Shown here: one piece after another, positions 13,012 to 24,474 of the stretch
Position numbering within the stretch: the first letter of the stretch is position 1
How the letters are laid out: each line of letters begins with the position of its first letter
Source: Budorcas taxicolor
Taxonomy: Eukaryota; Chordata; Mammalia; Artiodactyla; Bovidae
NCBI RefSeq assembly: GCF_023091745.1
Contig: NC_068910.1
Span: 5,740,272-5,804,271, forward strand
Reading direction: 5' to 3'
DNA: 64,000 nucleotides
Program-made: the position numbers and the translations under genes
Notes under the pieces: generated by a model
What the model was told of the DNA's origin: nothing
Database searches by the model: none
What the model saw: only the letters and a program-made list of their open reading frames with translations

Positions 13012-14249
13012 ATATGGTGCAACTCAGATCAGGTGAAATATGGCACATCAGAAGTTTCTCATCTTTTAGGGGACACAGGCCCTTTCAAAAATCAGATGAT
13101 AGCTATGGACTCACACCCTAGCAAAATGTACTTATTCTCATGACTCCATCATTTTTACACAATTCCACAGGGTTTGGGGGCTTCTTGAAGCATTCTGGGT
13201 CCCAGGTAAAGAAATCCAAACATGAAAGCTGATGACTCCCCTCCACATCCCTCTCTCTGCAGTGCTCCAGGCTTCCCGTCCACCACCCAGACATCCCTAC
13301 TTGCAGCCTCAGAGGCATCACAAACCTAATGGGTCCCCAAAGAGAGGCACATCTCCCCCAACTCTAGCCACAGCTCTCCCCGCTCTGACACTATCCTGAC
13401 CCACCAATGGCACCACCAAGCACAGCCACTAAAGCCAGGAAGCAGCCTGGGCCTCTCCAGCCCCCTACGCCCTCTTCATTCAGGTACCGGGAATGGATGG
13501 ATGGATTCTCACGCTTGCATATTTCCCAAACCACCCTCTTCTCTCCTCAAAGCTGCCACCACCTTCTCCCAAATGACCACTATGTGGAATCCAACCTTGG
13601 CCCCTGTGCACCCACTCCCCACGCTGCAACCACAGTGGTCTTCCTATAAAGAAATCCTGGCCATGACACCCCCTCTATGTTAAGCCCTTTGCGGCATTCC
13701 ACCGCTTTCATCTTATTACGAGGCTTGCCTACAAGCCCTTCCTAAGCCACCCCTCCCTGCCACTCCAGCCTGTTTCTCTCTGTCCCCTTTCAAGGTCTGT
13801 GCACTGGCCACTCTGAACTGCTTTCTGTTCCCCTCCTGAGCCACAACCCTCATCCCATCCACTCTTTGTACCAGCCCACGTCATCCACAGGGACCACATC
13901 TTAGATATTTGCCTCTCTGTCTCCAGGACTCACCAGGGTGCCTGTAATCCAGTAGGCGTTTAATAAATGCATGCTGAAGTAATCCTAGGGCATATGGTCC
14001 CACAAAACACGAACTCAGTAATAAATGCTGAGTTATGAAAACAGAGATGGTTCTGGTCCCAGCTCTGGGGCCTTAAGCAGGTTACTGCACTTCTTCAAGC
14101 CTCACTGTGCACATCCAGGAAGTGGGAATGAAAACATCGACTTCCTAGGATGGTTGTGAAGCTTAAATAATTTAATACAAGTTGGCAGTTGCTGCAAAAG
14201 CAGTATTGTCCTCTAAAGGGCCACCAGGGGACATATAAGGCTGTTTTGC
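13012..14249. other. Intronic DNA, no gene; MIR near its right end
   Basis: Mainly unique. The stretch 13640-13960 resembles an old L2-type tail ('gcctgtaatccagtaggcgtttaataaatgc'). A MIR follows at 14045-14180. Confidence 0.5.
14045..14180 (+). mobile_element. MIR SINE
   Basis: Diverged MIR pattern: 'ggtcccagctctgg', 'aagcaggttactgcacttct', 'aagtgggaatgaaaac', 'ggttgtgaagcttaaa'. An ancient mammalian tRNA-derived SINE. Confidence 0.7.
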
Positions 14250-14470
14250 ATGCATGCGCAGTTGCTTCAGTCGTGTCTGACTCTTGGTGACCCCATGGAG
14301 TGTAGCCCACCAGGCTCCTCTGTCCATGGGATTCTCCAGGCAAGAATAGTGGAGTAGGTTGCCATGCCCTCCTCCAGGGGATCTTCCCCACCCAGGGACA
14401 GAAACTGAATCTCTTGCATCTCCTGCATTGGAGGTGGATTCTTTACCTGCCAAGCCACAAGGGAAGCCCA
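14250..14470 (-). mobile_element. Bov-tA SINE
   Basis: Reverse-complement pattern from 'cagttgcttcagtcgtgtct' to the head 'gccacaagggaagccc'. Confidence 0.93.
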
Positions 14471-14618
14471 AGGGCAATTTTAGGTGACCAAAAAGACTGA
14501 GGGTCAGCATTTAATGACCAAGGTAAGCTGGCAATCCTACAAGTATGGGCACAGTACTGCCCTATTTCTCAGGATTTCCAAATGTGCCACCAGACACTCA
14601 TGTGTGTAGCTTGTAATA

Positions 14619-14735
14619 TTTTTTTGGCCATGCCACATAGCATGTGGGATCTCAGTCCCTCATCTAGGGGTCAAACCTGAGCCCCGCTGCATTGGAAACT
14701 CAGAGTCTTAACCACTGGCCCGCCAGAGAAGTCCT
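14619..14735 (-). mobile_element. CHR-type artiodactyl SINE
   Basis: Poly(T) then 'ggccatgccacatagcatgt', 'gggatctcag', 'aaccactggcc' and the end 'agagaagtcc'. Reverse strand of the artiodactyl SINE whose head reads 'ggacttccctggtggtccag'. Confidence 0.8.
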
Positions 14736-15698
14736 GCTTATAATTATTAAGCCTAGAATCTAACTCTGTTTTATATATAACCTCAAAATATTTTCACCTC
14801 ATTTTGATAGAAACTGAATGTTCCAGAAATGCAATTTACCATATGAATGGAAAGTGGACTATGCTCTCTTTAATTTGGTGCTTTACCAAATGTTATCCAT
14901 CACTTGAGAAAATCATGTCACTACTGGCAATGCTACTGGTGGAACCCAAGTGCCAGTGCCACCTCTTCCTATCAGTCCTCGCTTGTGGTTGTGGCATTCA
15001 TGGTGATTCTATCATAATGTATTGCTCAGCTCTTATTTCAAGATATAAACTGCAGAGAAAAAGAACCGACAACATTCAGTGGAACCTCGGCTCTCGCATC
15101 TCATAGTTGAATGCAATCACACCGGGGTGGTGCCCGCCCCTGTTGAGTCTGGCATGTTTGTACCTGAGCGTTTACATGTCAGAACACATATTGTTTTAGT
15201 ATATGTTGCTTCCTTTCTGCTCGTCCTTTAAAATATAAAGGGGGTATTCTATAGATTTTCTTGGACTTAACCTGGGCTGGTAGATTATTGACGACCTGCA
15301 TTTCCAGGTGGTAAGGAGGCATTAATACAAACCTCATCATCAACAGGGGTGCTGGGTCTATCAACAGGGCTCATGAAGGCCGTGGTGCCAGGGCGGGCAT
15401 GGAGTCAGCCCTGGCTTCCTGGTTTTGATATGATAACCACCAGAGTACTAGGCCAGTCAAACTGTGACACAGCATGGTTGTGATTCAGGACCACGGTCAT
15501 GCCTGGCTTTTGCAGAGTGAGTTACCATCTGCTGCTATGTTCTCACTAGGTGGGGAGGGGGGGTCTTGTTTATTATCCATTGGGGGAGAGTTGCTGTCAA
15601 TCAGGAAGGAAGAGAGATGCTGCCCAGCACAGACAGCAATGTAAGGGCCTATCAGTGACCCCTCTACTCTCCAATACACCCCTGCTCAAGAACTCTCA

Positions 15699-15932
15699 AG
15701 GGCTTCCCCAGTTGCTCAGCAGTAAAGAATCTGCCTGCAATGCAGGAGATGTGGGAAACACGGGTTCAATTCCTGGGCTGGGAAGATCCCCTAGAGGAGG
15801 GAAAATGGCTACCCCCTCCAGTATTCTTGCCTAGAGAATACTGGACAGAATCCCATGGGCAGAGGAGCCTGGTGGGCTACACAGTCCATAGGGTCTCAGA
15901 GTCGGCCACAACTGAGTGACTGAGCACACACA
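15699..15932 (+). mobile_element. Bov-tA SINE with a small internal duplication
   Basis: Head 'gggcttccccagttgctcag', core 'ctccagtattcttgcctaga', end 'gccacaactgagtgactgag'. About 12 extra bases near 15836-15850 ('gaatactggacagaatcc') look like an internal duplication. Confidence 0.92.
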
Positions 15933-16205
15933 AGTGTGCACAAGACTCTCAGTGGCTCCCCACGGCCCACAGGACCTAGTCTAGCCCAACCCTGGAGCCT
16001 GGCCCAGCCAATCACGTCCCAGCCTCCACGGCCACCCCTGATGCCCCTTCTCCGTACCCCAGGAAGGCACAGCCCTGCCCTCCACATGGCTGTCTTTCAA
16101 CGTGCCGCTCACACCTCCTCCCAGGAGGTCCTTCCAGAATGCTGTGGTCCACAGCAACTTCCTTATTGAAACTCCATCCCAGCAGTGACTGGGCCATCAT
16201 CTATC

Positions 16206-16395
16206 CAGCGGTCCCCAACTTTTCCAGCACCAGGGATTGGTTTCATGGAAGACAGTTTTCCCATGGACCAGGGTAGGGATGGGGGACGGTTTCAGGATGA
16301 TTCAAGCGTATTACATTTATTGTGCACTTTACTTCTAATTTTGCCACTGATCTGACAGGAGGTACCATTCAGTGGCCTAGAGGTTGGGGGCCCTG
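16206..16395. mobile_element. hAT-type DNA transposon fossil, about 190 bp
   Basis: Begins CAGCGGTCCCCAACTT and ends GGTTGGGGGCCCTG, imperfect inverted ends typical of non-autonomous hAT elements. The interior 'ggtttcatggaagacagttt' and 'ttacatttattgtgcacttt' matches a known mammalian family that I cannot name with certainty. An 8-bp target duplication is too worn to claim. Confidence 0.6.
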
Positions 16396-16869
16396 TGATC
16401 TGTACTACAAAATCCTGTTATTATCTTCAAGTGAATGAATCCAGTCTTACTGCCCCACTGGACTGAAAACTCTTTGAAGTTGGAGCATGGGTTTATAGAA
16501 ATCTCAGCCATAAAATAAAAACAACTGCAATTCGTGTGTTTACTGTGTGACAAGCAGGTAACTTACAGGCATCACCTCGTTCAAGGTCTAGAGCAACCCA
16601 GTGAGATGTGTGCACCGACGACCCTGTGGTGAAGGCCGAGGAAGCAGCTCCAGGGCAAAGAAAGGCACACACCGGAGGTCACGCTGGAGGCAGGGCCATG
16701 GCGCAAACTCTGTCCACCTGGCTCTGCTCTCCCCGCCCCACCTCCCCGGCCCCCACCAACAGCGCTGGGCGAATGGTGCGCACTCAGGCTGGCAGGCGGG
16801 TGGAGGCTCACTTACTGAAGGCTCTGCATTCACCACTGGGAAGAACACTGGCTGGGGAGCCACCTAGGT

Positions 16870-16921
16870 AGCATGCGTGCTTTAACGCTCAGTTGTGTCT
16901 AACTCTCTGCGACCCTCTGTA
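16870..16921 (-). mobile_element. BovA SINE fragment
   Basis: About 50 bp like the 3' end of BovA in reverse ('cgctcagttgtgtctaactctctgcgaccc'). Confidence 0.6.
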
Positions 16922-17065
16922 GACCTGGGTTCAAATCTTGTCTCCGATCGCTTCTCGGCCTTTCGGCTAAGATCAAGTGTAGGATAAAATCTTGTCTCCA
17001 CTAGCCATGTGACCTATCCGAGCACATCACTTAGCCCTCCAGGACTTCACTTTTAAAGTGGACTT
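16922..17065 (+). mobile_element. MIR SINE, split by a U2 fragment
   Basis: 'acctgggttcaaatcttgtc', then after the insertion 'actagccatgtgacc' and 'atcacttagccctccagg' follow the MIR order (box B region, then the core). Bases 16946-16986 are foreign. Confidence 0.65.
16947..16982 (+). pseudogene. 3'-truncated U2 snRNA retropseudogene (36 nt)
   Basis: Reads as the first 36 nt of U2 snRNA (starts ATCGCTTCTCGGCC, ends AAGATCAAGTGTAG) with one T-to-C change in the GGCCTTTTGG stretch. It is flanked on both sides by AAATCTTGTCTCC (16933-16945 and 16987-16999), a perfect 13-bp target duplication, so it is a real retroposition event and not chance similarity. No poly(A) is present. Far too short to be a working snRNA and it has no snRNA promoter. 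Confidence 0.92.
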
Positions 17066-17623
17066 GCTGATACTCCCCTGTCCATCTGTTGGGGGGGGGT
17101 TAAATTAGACAAGGAACAGAAGCACTGAGCCCAACGTCAGGCACACGGTTGGCGCTTTGTAAAGCCAAAGTCATTTGCTTAGCTGGGGGGAGGATCTGCA
17201 TTTAGAACCTGGGCTGCATGACTCTTCAGCTTCTGTGGCCCCCTGCCCATCTCCCTGCACCCCTCCCCACCAGCAATTGCCCCTCATCTGCACCTCGTCC
17301 CCACTGAGGGTCTCGCACCTACAGCTGCAGCCGGACCGCGCACATTCCCATTCACACCCATTCATTCCCATTTTCCACCCCTCTCCCCCAAGACGGGTTT
17401 TCCTTTTGCTGTTTCTTTACCCGCAGGGGAGGTCAGGGGAGAAAGCTTGGTTGTGTGACTGCCAGGAAAGACTTCAGAACTTTTACCTCAATCAAACAGG
17501 TCCTACCACGTGACGAGCAAACACACATTTGTTTGCTGACTGAAATCGACACGCGATGGTTCCCAGTATCTACCATGTGGGTTACCCTGGACACAGAAAA
17601 ATGCCCAAGGGCCCTGGTCATGC

Positions 17624-17815
17624 AGGGCTTCCCAGGTGGCTCAGGGGTAATGAATCTGCCTGCCAGTGCGGGGGAACCAAGTTTAATCCCTGGGTTGGGA
17701 AGATCCCCTGGAGAAGGAAATGACAACCCACTCCTATATTCTTGCCTGGGAAATCCCACAGACTGTAGTTGTCCATGGGGTTGCAAAGAGTCGGACACAA
17801 CTGAGCAACGAAACA
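17624..17815 (+). mobile_element. Bov-tA SINE
   Basis: Head 'gggcttcccaggtggctcag', box 'tttaatccctgggttggg', end 'gtcggacacaactgagcaac', with a short deletion in the 'aggagcctgg' part. Confidence 0.92.
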
Positions 17816-18350
17816 GCCCATCGTGCAATGGATGCTCTGCCAACATATACGAGGAGGAAGGAGGAGGGAAAGAAGAAAATAGGGAGGGGGAGTACGCTAG
17901 CTTTTTGGCCTTTGTACCTGGGCCCTTTGACCTAGAATCTCCTTTCTCCTCTGCCTTTGGGTAATTAATAACCATCTGCACCTCCCCAGCCAGCTTGGAT
18001 CCCACTGCCTCCTGGGGCCGCATTCATCTCCAGCACAGGGACATTTTGTAACTGTCTGTTTACTTCTCTGCCTACACGCCCAGCCTCTAAACTTGTTTAG
18101 AGTTGATATCTGTGGTCCTGGGCACAGGAATGTTTCATAAATATTTGCCCTACGGGGTAAGAAATGTCTCTGGACCCACAAGCCCAGCAGTCATGAGACA
18201 ATGAGAGGCTAACACAGGACAGTTGGAAGCTGCTGTGGGCGAGAGCCATCAGTGAAAGGAAGAGGAGGTTGAGAAGGATGGGGGTGCGGGGCCCCAGAAG
18301 GCCTCCTGGAGGAGGCGGAAGAGAAAGCAGGGTGGTAGGGAAGGAAGAGC

Positions 18351-19005
18351 TTGGTGTTCAGTTGCTCAGTCATATGCAATTCTTTGTGACCCCATGGACT
18401 GCAACACACCAGGCTTCCCTGTCCTTCCCAGAGTCAGCTCAAACTCATGTCCATTGAGTCAGTGATGCCATCCATCTCATTCTCTGTCACCTCCTTCTCC
18501 TCCTGACTTTAATCTTTCCTAGCATCAGGGTCTTTGCCAACGAGTTGCCTCTTCACATCACATGGCCAAAGTATTGGAGCTTCATCATTAGCATCAGTCC
18601 TTCCAATGAATATTCGGGACTGATTTCCATTAGGATTGACTGGTTTGATCTCCTTGCAGTCCAAGGGACTCTCAAGAGTCTTAACTGGAAAGCACCAATT
18701 CTTCAGTGCTCAGCCTTCTTTATGGTCCAACTTTCACATCTGTACATGACTCCTGGAAAAGCCACAGCTTTGACTATACGGACCGTGATTGGCAAAGTGA
18801 TTTCTCTGTTTTTTTAATACGCTGTCTAGGTGTATCATAGCTTTCCTTCCAAGGAGCAAGCGTCTTTTAATTTCACGGCTGCAGTCACCATCGGCAGTGA
18901 TTCTGGAGCCCAAGAAAATAACGCCTGTCACTGCTTCTACTCTTTCCCAATCTATTTGCCATGAAGTGATGGGACTGAATGCCATGATCTTAGTTTTCTG
19001 AAGGT
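18351..19005 (-). mobile_element. BovB LINE 3' fragment
   Basis: Reverse complement of about 650 bp of the BovB 3' part. Translation of the minus strand gives a broken VTGVIFLGSRITADGDCSRE-type string of BovB ORF2. Confidence 0.92.
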
Positions 19006-19874
19006 GTCTTATAGATAGAGATAGCATCAAAGTCCAAAATCAGTTGACTTTAAATAAGAGAGACTGTTCTACATGACCTGGGTAGGCTGATGCAATTGAT
19101 GGAAAGGCCTTAATAGCAGAACTGAGGTTTCTCTAATGAGGAAGGTTCACCTGTGGTCACTGCCACAGTCTCCTACAGAGAGCTGCAGCCTGCCCTCTGC
19201 ACGCCAGCCTTGCCCGGCCCACCTCACAACACCAACGCTTCGTACAGAATCTGCTGGTTCTGCTTCTCTGGCTGAATGCTGACCGACAGAGGTGGCCACA
19301 GGGGTGCAGAGCACGGGGGGCGGCAGGCCCCCTGGAGGGAGACAAGTACACTGGAGTGACTGCTGCCGCCACAACAGGCCAGCCTCAGCTTAGCCGCCCA
19401 GCCTGCACTCTGCACAGGCTCACACCTTCCCTCTCTGCTCCCCCGGTGCCTCTCTGGGTCTTTGCCCGTCACTTTTCCCGCCACACCTGTCAGAGCCAGC
19501 CCACATGTCACCTGCCCAGAGCCTCCTGGACACACTGACCCCATGTCCTGCACCTCCCAGGCAAGCTGTGGTTCAAAGGTTCTAGTGACACCAACACAGT
19601 ACCCGCCACCTGTCACCGCACCTGTTACACTACACTTGAAAGAAGGGGAAACTGAGGCCGAGAGAAATGGAGTGATGGGAACAGCCAGTGAGGCTGGTGA
19701 TGGCCTGCACTGACCCACGCTGCTGCCACGTGGTGGGGCAGGACTCCTGACTCCAAACACAGGCTCATTCTGTTCTCCACTGCCAGCTCTGTCTTTGGCT
19801 TCTTTGCCCGATTCTTGAAGGCAGGGTACACGGTGAGTAAGTCTTTTATTTTTATTTATTTATCTCATTTTTTA

Positions 19875-19994
19875 CTTTTTTTTTTGGCTATGCCAAGTGG
19901 CATGTGGGATCTTAGGTCCCCAAGCAGGGATCAAACCTGTGTCCCCAGCAGTGGAAGCATGGAGTCTTAACCACTGGACCACCACAGAAGTCCC
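19875..19994 (-). mobile_element. CHR-type artiodactyl SINE
   Basis: Poly(T), 'ggctatgccaagtggcatgt', 'gggatcttaggtcccc', 'aaccactggaccaccacaga', 'agtcc'. Confidence 0.85.
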
Positions 19995-21227
19995 AGCTAG
20001 CAATGTTTTTAAATTTCCCCTGCAGTGCTCAGCCTGGCACTAAGATTGAAGTGGCACACCACAAATACCTCTGCCCGCTTCTGGTTGAATCTGTGGCATC
20101 ATGCCTGATCTCACGTGGAGCTCAAAGCCATCTGGACTCCTTGCCTCTGCCACTCAGGAGGGCAGCTCATTTGCCAGTGACACGGGTACACATCGATGGG
20201 CCCTCGAGGGGCTGGGCTCCTTGGGGTGCTCTGGAAGGGTTAACAGCACCCAGTCCCCTCAGGCCCCCCTCTGTGTGCTGAGGGCTTTCTCAGGAGGCAG
20301 CCAGCCCTGTAGGACCCCTCCCACCAGCAACCACTCGGACTTTGGGGGGGCCTTTGTGCTTCAATAAAGACAGTATTACCCAGTCGCAAAGCTTCCCTCC
20401 TTTCCAACCCTCCTCGCTGCCAGGGTTCCCGCTAAAGGTGAAGCGCTGTCATTCAAGGCCAAAGAAAGGGCTGAATCAAGACGCTAAACTCTTTTGACTT
20501 CATGTGACAATCGACGGCTCTCCCCAGACCAGCGGTGTGAGAGCTCCCAGCGCCGCACAAAGGACCCTCGGCAGCAGCTTCGGGTGTCCTCGGGCCCCGG
20601 AGCTGGAGGGCAGGAGATCTCCTTGCGGGGCTCTCTGCATGCATCTCATGAACGCTCTAGTTTCCTCTCTGAATGCAGACAGCAGCGGGTGCTGGGAGAG
20701 CCCCACCACCAACGCCGTTCCCGCTTGCTTCGGGCTGCAACAAAGGCCACTTGAGGGCCCAGAGACAGCGCTGCCCAGTTCCTTTCCTGGGCCTGTTCTC
20801 TTCCCTTTCACACATCTTTCCCTTTCACTCCCCCTGCCCCCTTTGCTACTGCTTTACGCCTCATTGAATCCATCAGCCACTTTACAGGGTGCTCCTGAAG
20901 AATAAATTTTCTGTGTGGGGCTCCTGATGGCTCCCCTGCTGGCAGCTCCGGCCTGCCTTGGTGGCAGTGGGGTGGAGGGGGCGGGGAAAGGCACACACTT
21001 GAGGAGGAGCTATTGATACCTGCCCCCCAGCCTGCATCTCCATCTGGCAGGTCAGGGGTAAGCTGGCTGGAGCAGGCACCCTCACCTGCCAAGGGGCCCC
21101 ACCCTGCTCCTCCCCAATCCTGGAGGCATCCGTTCCCCCAGGAGCTTAGCATAAGCAGCTTAAGCCCTGTGAGCCTCTGTCTTCTCATCTGCAAAATGGG
21201 GATAACAACCGTACTATTCTCATCTGC
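19995..21227. other. Intronic DNA, no gene
   Basis: Moderately GC-rich unique DNA with overlapping open frames on both strands, none with domains. A MIR fragment at about 21165-21220 ('ctcatctgcaaaatggggat') is cut by the next SINE. Confidence 0.5.
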
Positions 21228-21413
21228 GTGTGTGTTGGTCACTCGGTCTTGTCTGACTCTGCGACCCCATGGACTGTAGCCCTCCAGGCTCCTCTGTCCA
21301 TGGAATTCTGCAGGCAAGAATACTGGAGTGGGTTGCCATTTCCCTCTCCAGGGACTGAACCCAGGTCTCCCAGATTTCAGGCAGATTCTTTACCATCTGA
21401 GTCACCAGGGAAT
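21228..21413 (-). mobile_element. Bov-tA SINE
   Basis: Reverse-complement pattern from 'ttggtcactcggtcttgtct' to 'ccatctgagtcaccagggaa'. It interrupts a MIR. Confidence 0.92.
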
Positions 21414-21532
21414 GCTCAGTGGGTTAATGTAGCAAGGGCCTTGGAACCAGGCCCGGATCAAAGTGCCACTTAAGCATCTTCTTTACCATTAGCATCATGC
21501 GGAGGAGGCAGGCTGTTTAAGAGTCGTTGTAC

Positions 21533-21947
21533 CGGGCTTCCCTGGGGGCCAGTGGTTGAGCCCACCTTGCAACACAGGGGATAAGGGTTTGATGCCTGGT
21601 CTGGGAAGATCCCACATGCTGTGGAGCAACTTAGCCCCTGCACCACAACTACGGAGCCAACGCACTGCAACTACTGAGGCCCAGACACCCTAGATCCCAT
21701 GCTCTGCAACAAGAATGTTTGTTGTTGTTTAGTCGCTAAGTCAGGTCTGACTCTTTGCAACCCCATGGGCTCTAGCCCACCACGCTTCTGTGTGCAACAA
21801 GAGCAGGCACTGCAATGAGAAGTTGGCATGACACAATGAAACAGTAGACCCGCTCACCGCAACTAGAGAAAGCCCACACATGCCAACCGAGACCCAGCAG
21901 AGCCAAAATTAAATAAATAAATGAAATTAACAGAAAAAAAAAAAAAA
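21533..21947 (+). mobile_element. CHR-type SINE interrupted by a BovA fragment
   Basis: Head 'gggcttccctgggggccagt', 'gaagatcccacatgctgtgg', then after an insertion 'gaaagcccacacatgccaac' and a poly(A) of 14 A (about 21932-21945). The insertion at 21715-21792 splits it. Confidence 0.85.
21715..21792 (-). mobile_element. BovA fragment with target duplication
   Basis: 'tgttgttgtttagtcgctaa' to 'ctagcccaccacgcttc', reverse of the BovA 3' end. The direct repeat TGCAACAAGA on both sides (21705-21714 and 21793-21802) marks the insertion site. Confidence 0.85.
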
Positions 21948-21954
21948 GAGTCTT

Positions 21955-22215
21955 TGTACAGATGTAACAAACAGAAGCAGACTCACAGATACAGAGAACA
22001 AACTAGTGGTTACCAGTAGGAGGACAGGCGAAGGGAACCAAGAGATACAAACTACTAGGTATAAAATAAATAAGTTACAAGGATGTAAGCACAGCATAGG
22101 AAGTGGAGCCAATATTTCAAAATAACTTCATCTGGAGTTTAATCTATAAAACTACTGAACCACTATGTTGTACACCTGAAACTAATATTGTAAGTCACCT
22201 ACACTTTAATAAATG
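21955..22215 (+). mobile_element. L1 3'UTR fragment
   Basis: 'agactcacagatacagagaa', 'caaactagtggttaccagt' and 'ttgtacacctgaaactaata' are characteristic of artiodactyl/mammalian L1 3' ends. An A-rich tail follows at 22217-22233. Confidence 0.85.
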
Positions 22216-22772
22216 GAAAAAAAAACAAAAAAGAGTCCTTGTACTACCTCCAACTCCTCTACTTGTTGGTGAATGAAGGAAGGAAAAGAAAAAAAAAAAA
22301 ATCAATTCAAGGCTATTTGCAGCTGTTTCTGTGTGAGTGCGTCTGTCTGTGTGTGTGTTTTCTTTTTTCCTGCCTTGGTGTCCTGGAGCTCTGAAAAGGA
22401 TAAAAACAGTGGCCTAAAGCAGTGAAAAGGCAGGATTCTTCTTAAAATCCCAGCTAATCCTGCAGCTTCCTTTAAAGTGGCAGCAGGAGGAGGGGGGAGG
22501 GGCCCAGAATTGTTTTTGCAGCACCCTCCCCTCCCAGCCACTGCTCCTGGAGACCAGGAAACGAGGGGGAAAAATCCATAAATCATTCTCCAGAAGAGGA
22601 CAGAAGGAGGAACGCTCAGGGAGACAGAACAGAGAACAGGAGCCAGCCCGGGGGGTGTAGGGGCAGCAGGAGAGGGCACCTGAGTATCTGGTGGGCAGGG
22701 AGGGCTGCCTACAGAGGGCAAAGCATCCAGACAAGAGTTGGGCCAGTCACCCAGTTCAAAAGTCAAAAAAAG

Positions 22773-23084
22773 AGGGCTTCCCTGGTGGTCCAGTGGTTAG
22801 GAATCCACCTTGCAATGCAGGGGACACCAGTTCAATCCCTGGTCCAGGAAGATCCCACAAGCTGTGGGACAACTAAGCCCATGAGCCACAACCACTGAGC
22901 CCGCATGCAGCAACTACTGAAGCCCGTGTGCTCTACAGCCTGGGTTCCACAGCAAGAGAAGCCACCACAGCGAGAGGCCTGTGCCCTGCAACTGGAGTGT
23001 AGCCCAAGCTCTCTGCAACGAGAGAAAGTCCACCAGCAGCAACGAAGACCCAGCGCAGCCATAGATAGATACATTTTTTTAAAA
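22773..23084 (+). mobile_element. CHR-type SINE, long form, with target duplication
   Basis: Head 'gggcttccctggtggtccag', 'ggaagatcccacaagctgtg', 'aaccactgagcccgcatgca', tail 'gcgcagccatagatagatac'. Similar A-rich direct repeats around GTCAAAAAA lie on both sides (about 22759-22773 and 23085-23099). Confidence 0.88.
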
Positions 23085-23299
23085 AAAGGTCAAAAAAGAG
23101 AAAGTTCTCAAACTCGGGTGCACCATCAAGTCCTGCAGAACGAGGATGCCACACTGGAAGGTGTCTCTGATTGGATCACCTCTCTCCGTGCACTGCACCT
23201 CCACCCTGGACACACACTAACTGGGTTCCCTAACCTCTCCATTCTGCAGCCCCCCCACCCCCGCCACCCATTCACAATGAGTAGTCAGAGCCAGTTTTT

Positions 23300-23800
23300 A
23301 AGGATGAAAGTCAGATCATGTCACCCTTGCTTAAAATCTTCCAGTGGTTCTCCACTGCCCTTAGAATAAAATCCCCGACCGCTCAGCACAGCTGAGAAAG
23401 TCTGCAAGGTCTGAGCCCCGCCCTATCACATGCCACCATCTACTCCATCTGGCCCCAGTTCTGTGTCACCTCTCCAATTCACCAGGTCCTTCCCCCACTT
23501 GAGAATTTCATCTATGCTGCTCACCTGGACAGTCCCTTCCCATCCTTGCCATCATCGATGGGGGGCCCACTCAGTACTGCTTTGCTTTACCCCCCTCACC
23601 CCAAGGGGACCTCCTGCCTTCATTCTTCCCCCTCCAGCCCCCATTCTCTACCCAAAATATTCCTATAACTGCTCATTCTTCATCTGACAATCAGCTTCAC
23701 AGTCTGACTCACTCACCCCTAAAAAGAGCCCCCCCACCAGTCTCGTACCTGGCACACAGTAGGTGAGCAATAAGGCACTTAGTGGATGAATAAAATAATC
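23300..23800 (+). mobile_element. L2 LINE 3' fragment
   Basis: 'cccttgcttaaaatcttcca', 'gtggttctccactgccctta', 'gaataaaatccccgac' and the tail 'cctggcacacagtaggtgag' are the standard L2 3' pattern. Confidence 0.8.
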
Positions 23801-24039
23801 AATGAGTAACACTCACTGCAAGTGAGCATTTAGATACAAAAACCCAGCACATTTGGGACCTGGCAAAGCTGGGGTGAGATTTTTAAGGATCCTTCGGAAA
23901 AGCTCTCCATCTCAAATCATCACTGTAACTTTTCAGTATCTCAAATGGTCCGTGCTTTGGGTGACAACAATTTTGATGTTAGTTTCTTTTTGCGTGGCAA
24001 ACAGTTTTCATGGATTAGTTTAACAGATTAGAGATCCAA

Positions 24040-24270
24040 GAACTTTTTCTGTGAAGGGCCAGATAGTGCATATTTCAGGCTTTGTGGGTCCACATACTCC
24101 GCTGCAATTACTCAGCTCTGGCATTGTACCAGCACAAAAGAAGTTGACAGCGATGCAGAAAGATGGATGTGGCTGTGCTCCAGCAAAACCTTATTTACAA
24201 AAGCAGGTCATGGGTCAGATTTTCTGTGAAAGACCGATGTTGACTGATCCGTGGGTCAGGCTAAGGCCTA
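24040..24270 (+). mobile_element. hAT-type DNA transposon fossil
   Basis: 'aactttttctgtgaagggcc', 'agatagtgcatatttcaggc' and 'ccttatttacaaaagcagg' match a common non-autonomous mammalian hAT family (name not certain). A second copy, same orientation, lies at 40510-40690. Confidence 0.65.
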
Positions 24271-24474
24271 GCAAAGCCACAAGAGAAGGACGCATAGTAA
24301 AGATGAGTTACAATCTTCGGCAAGCATGCAGAGCAGGTACTGGGGCCACCCTCCTCTGTTCCCATGCTGCAGTACGACAACACAGAATAAAGACAAGGAC
24401 ACCTGGATTTATTTTAAATTATTGTTTTGTAGAGCGTAAAGGATTTCGGTTGTGTCATTTTGCATGTCAGCAAC

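Noticed and set aside
14213..14235. 'ccaccaggggaca' as a CTCF site
   Set aside because: Only a partial core match in a region full of similar SINE strings ('ccaccaggg'); not separable from chance.
17433..18023. 196-codon minus-strand open frame
   Set aside because: Its middle is the reverse translation of a Bov-tA SINE (CSVVSDSLQPHGQ-type string), a familiar artefact in bovid DNA.
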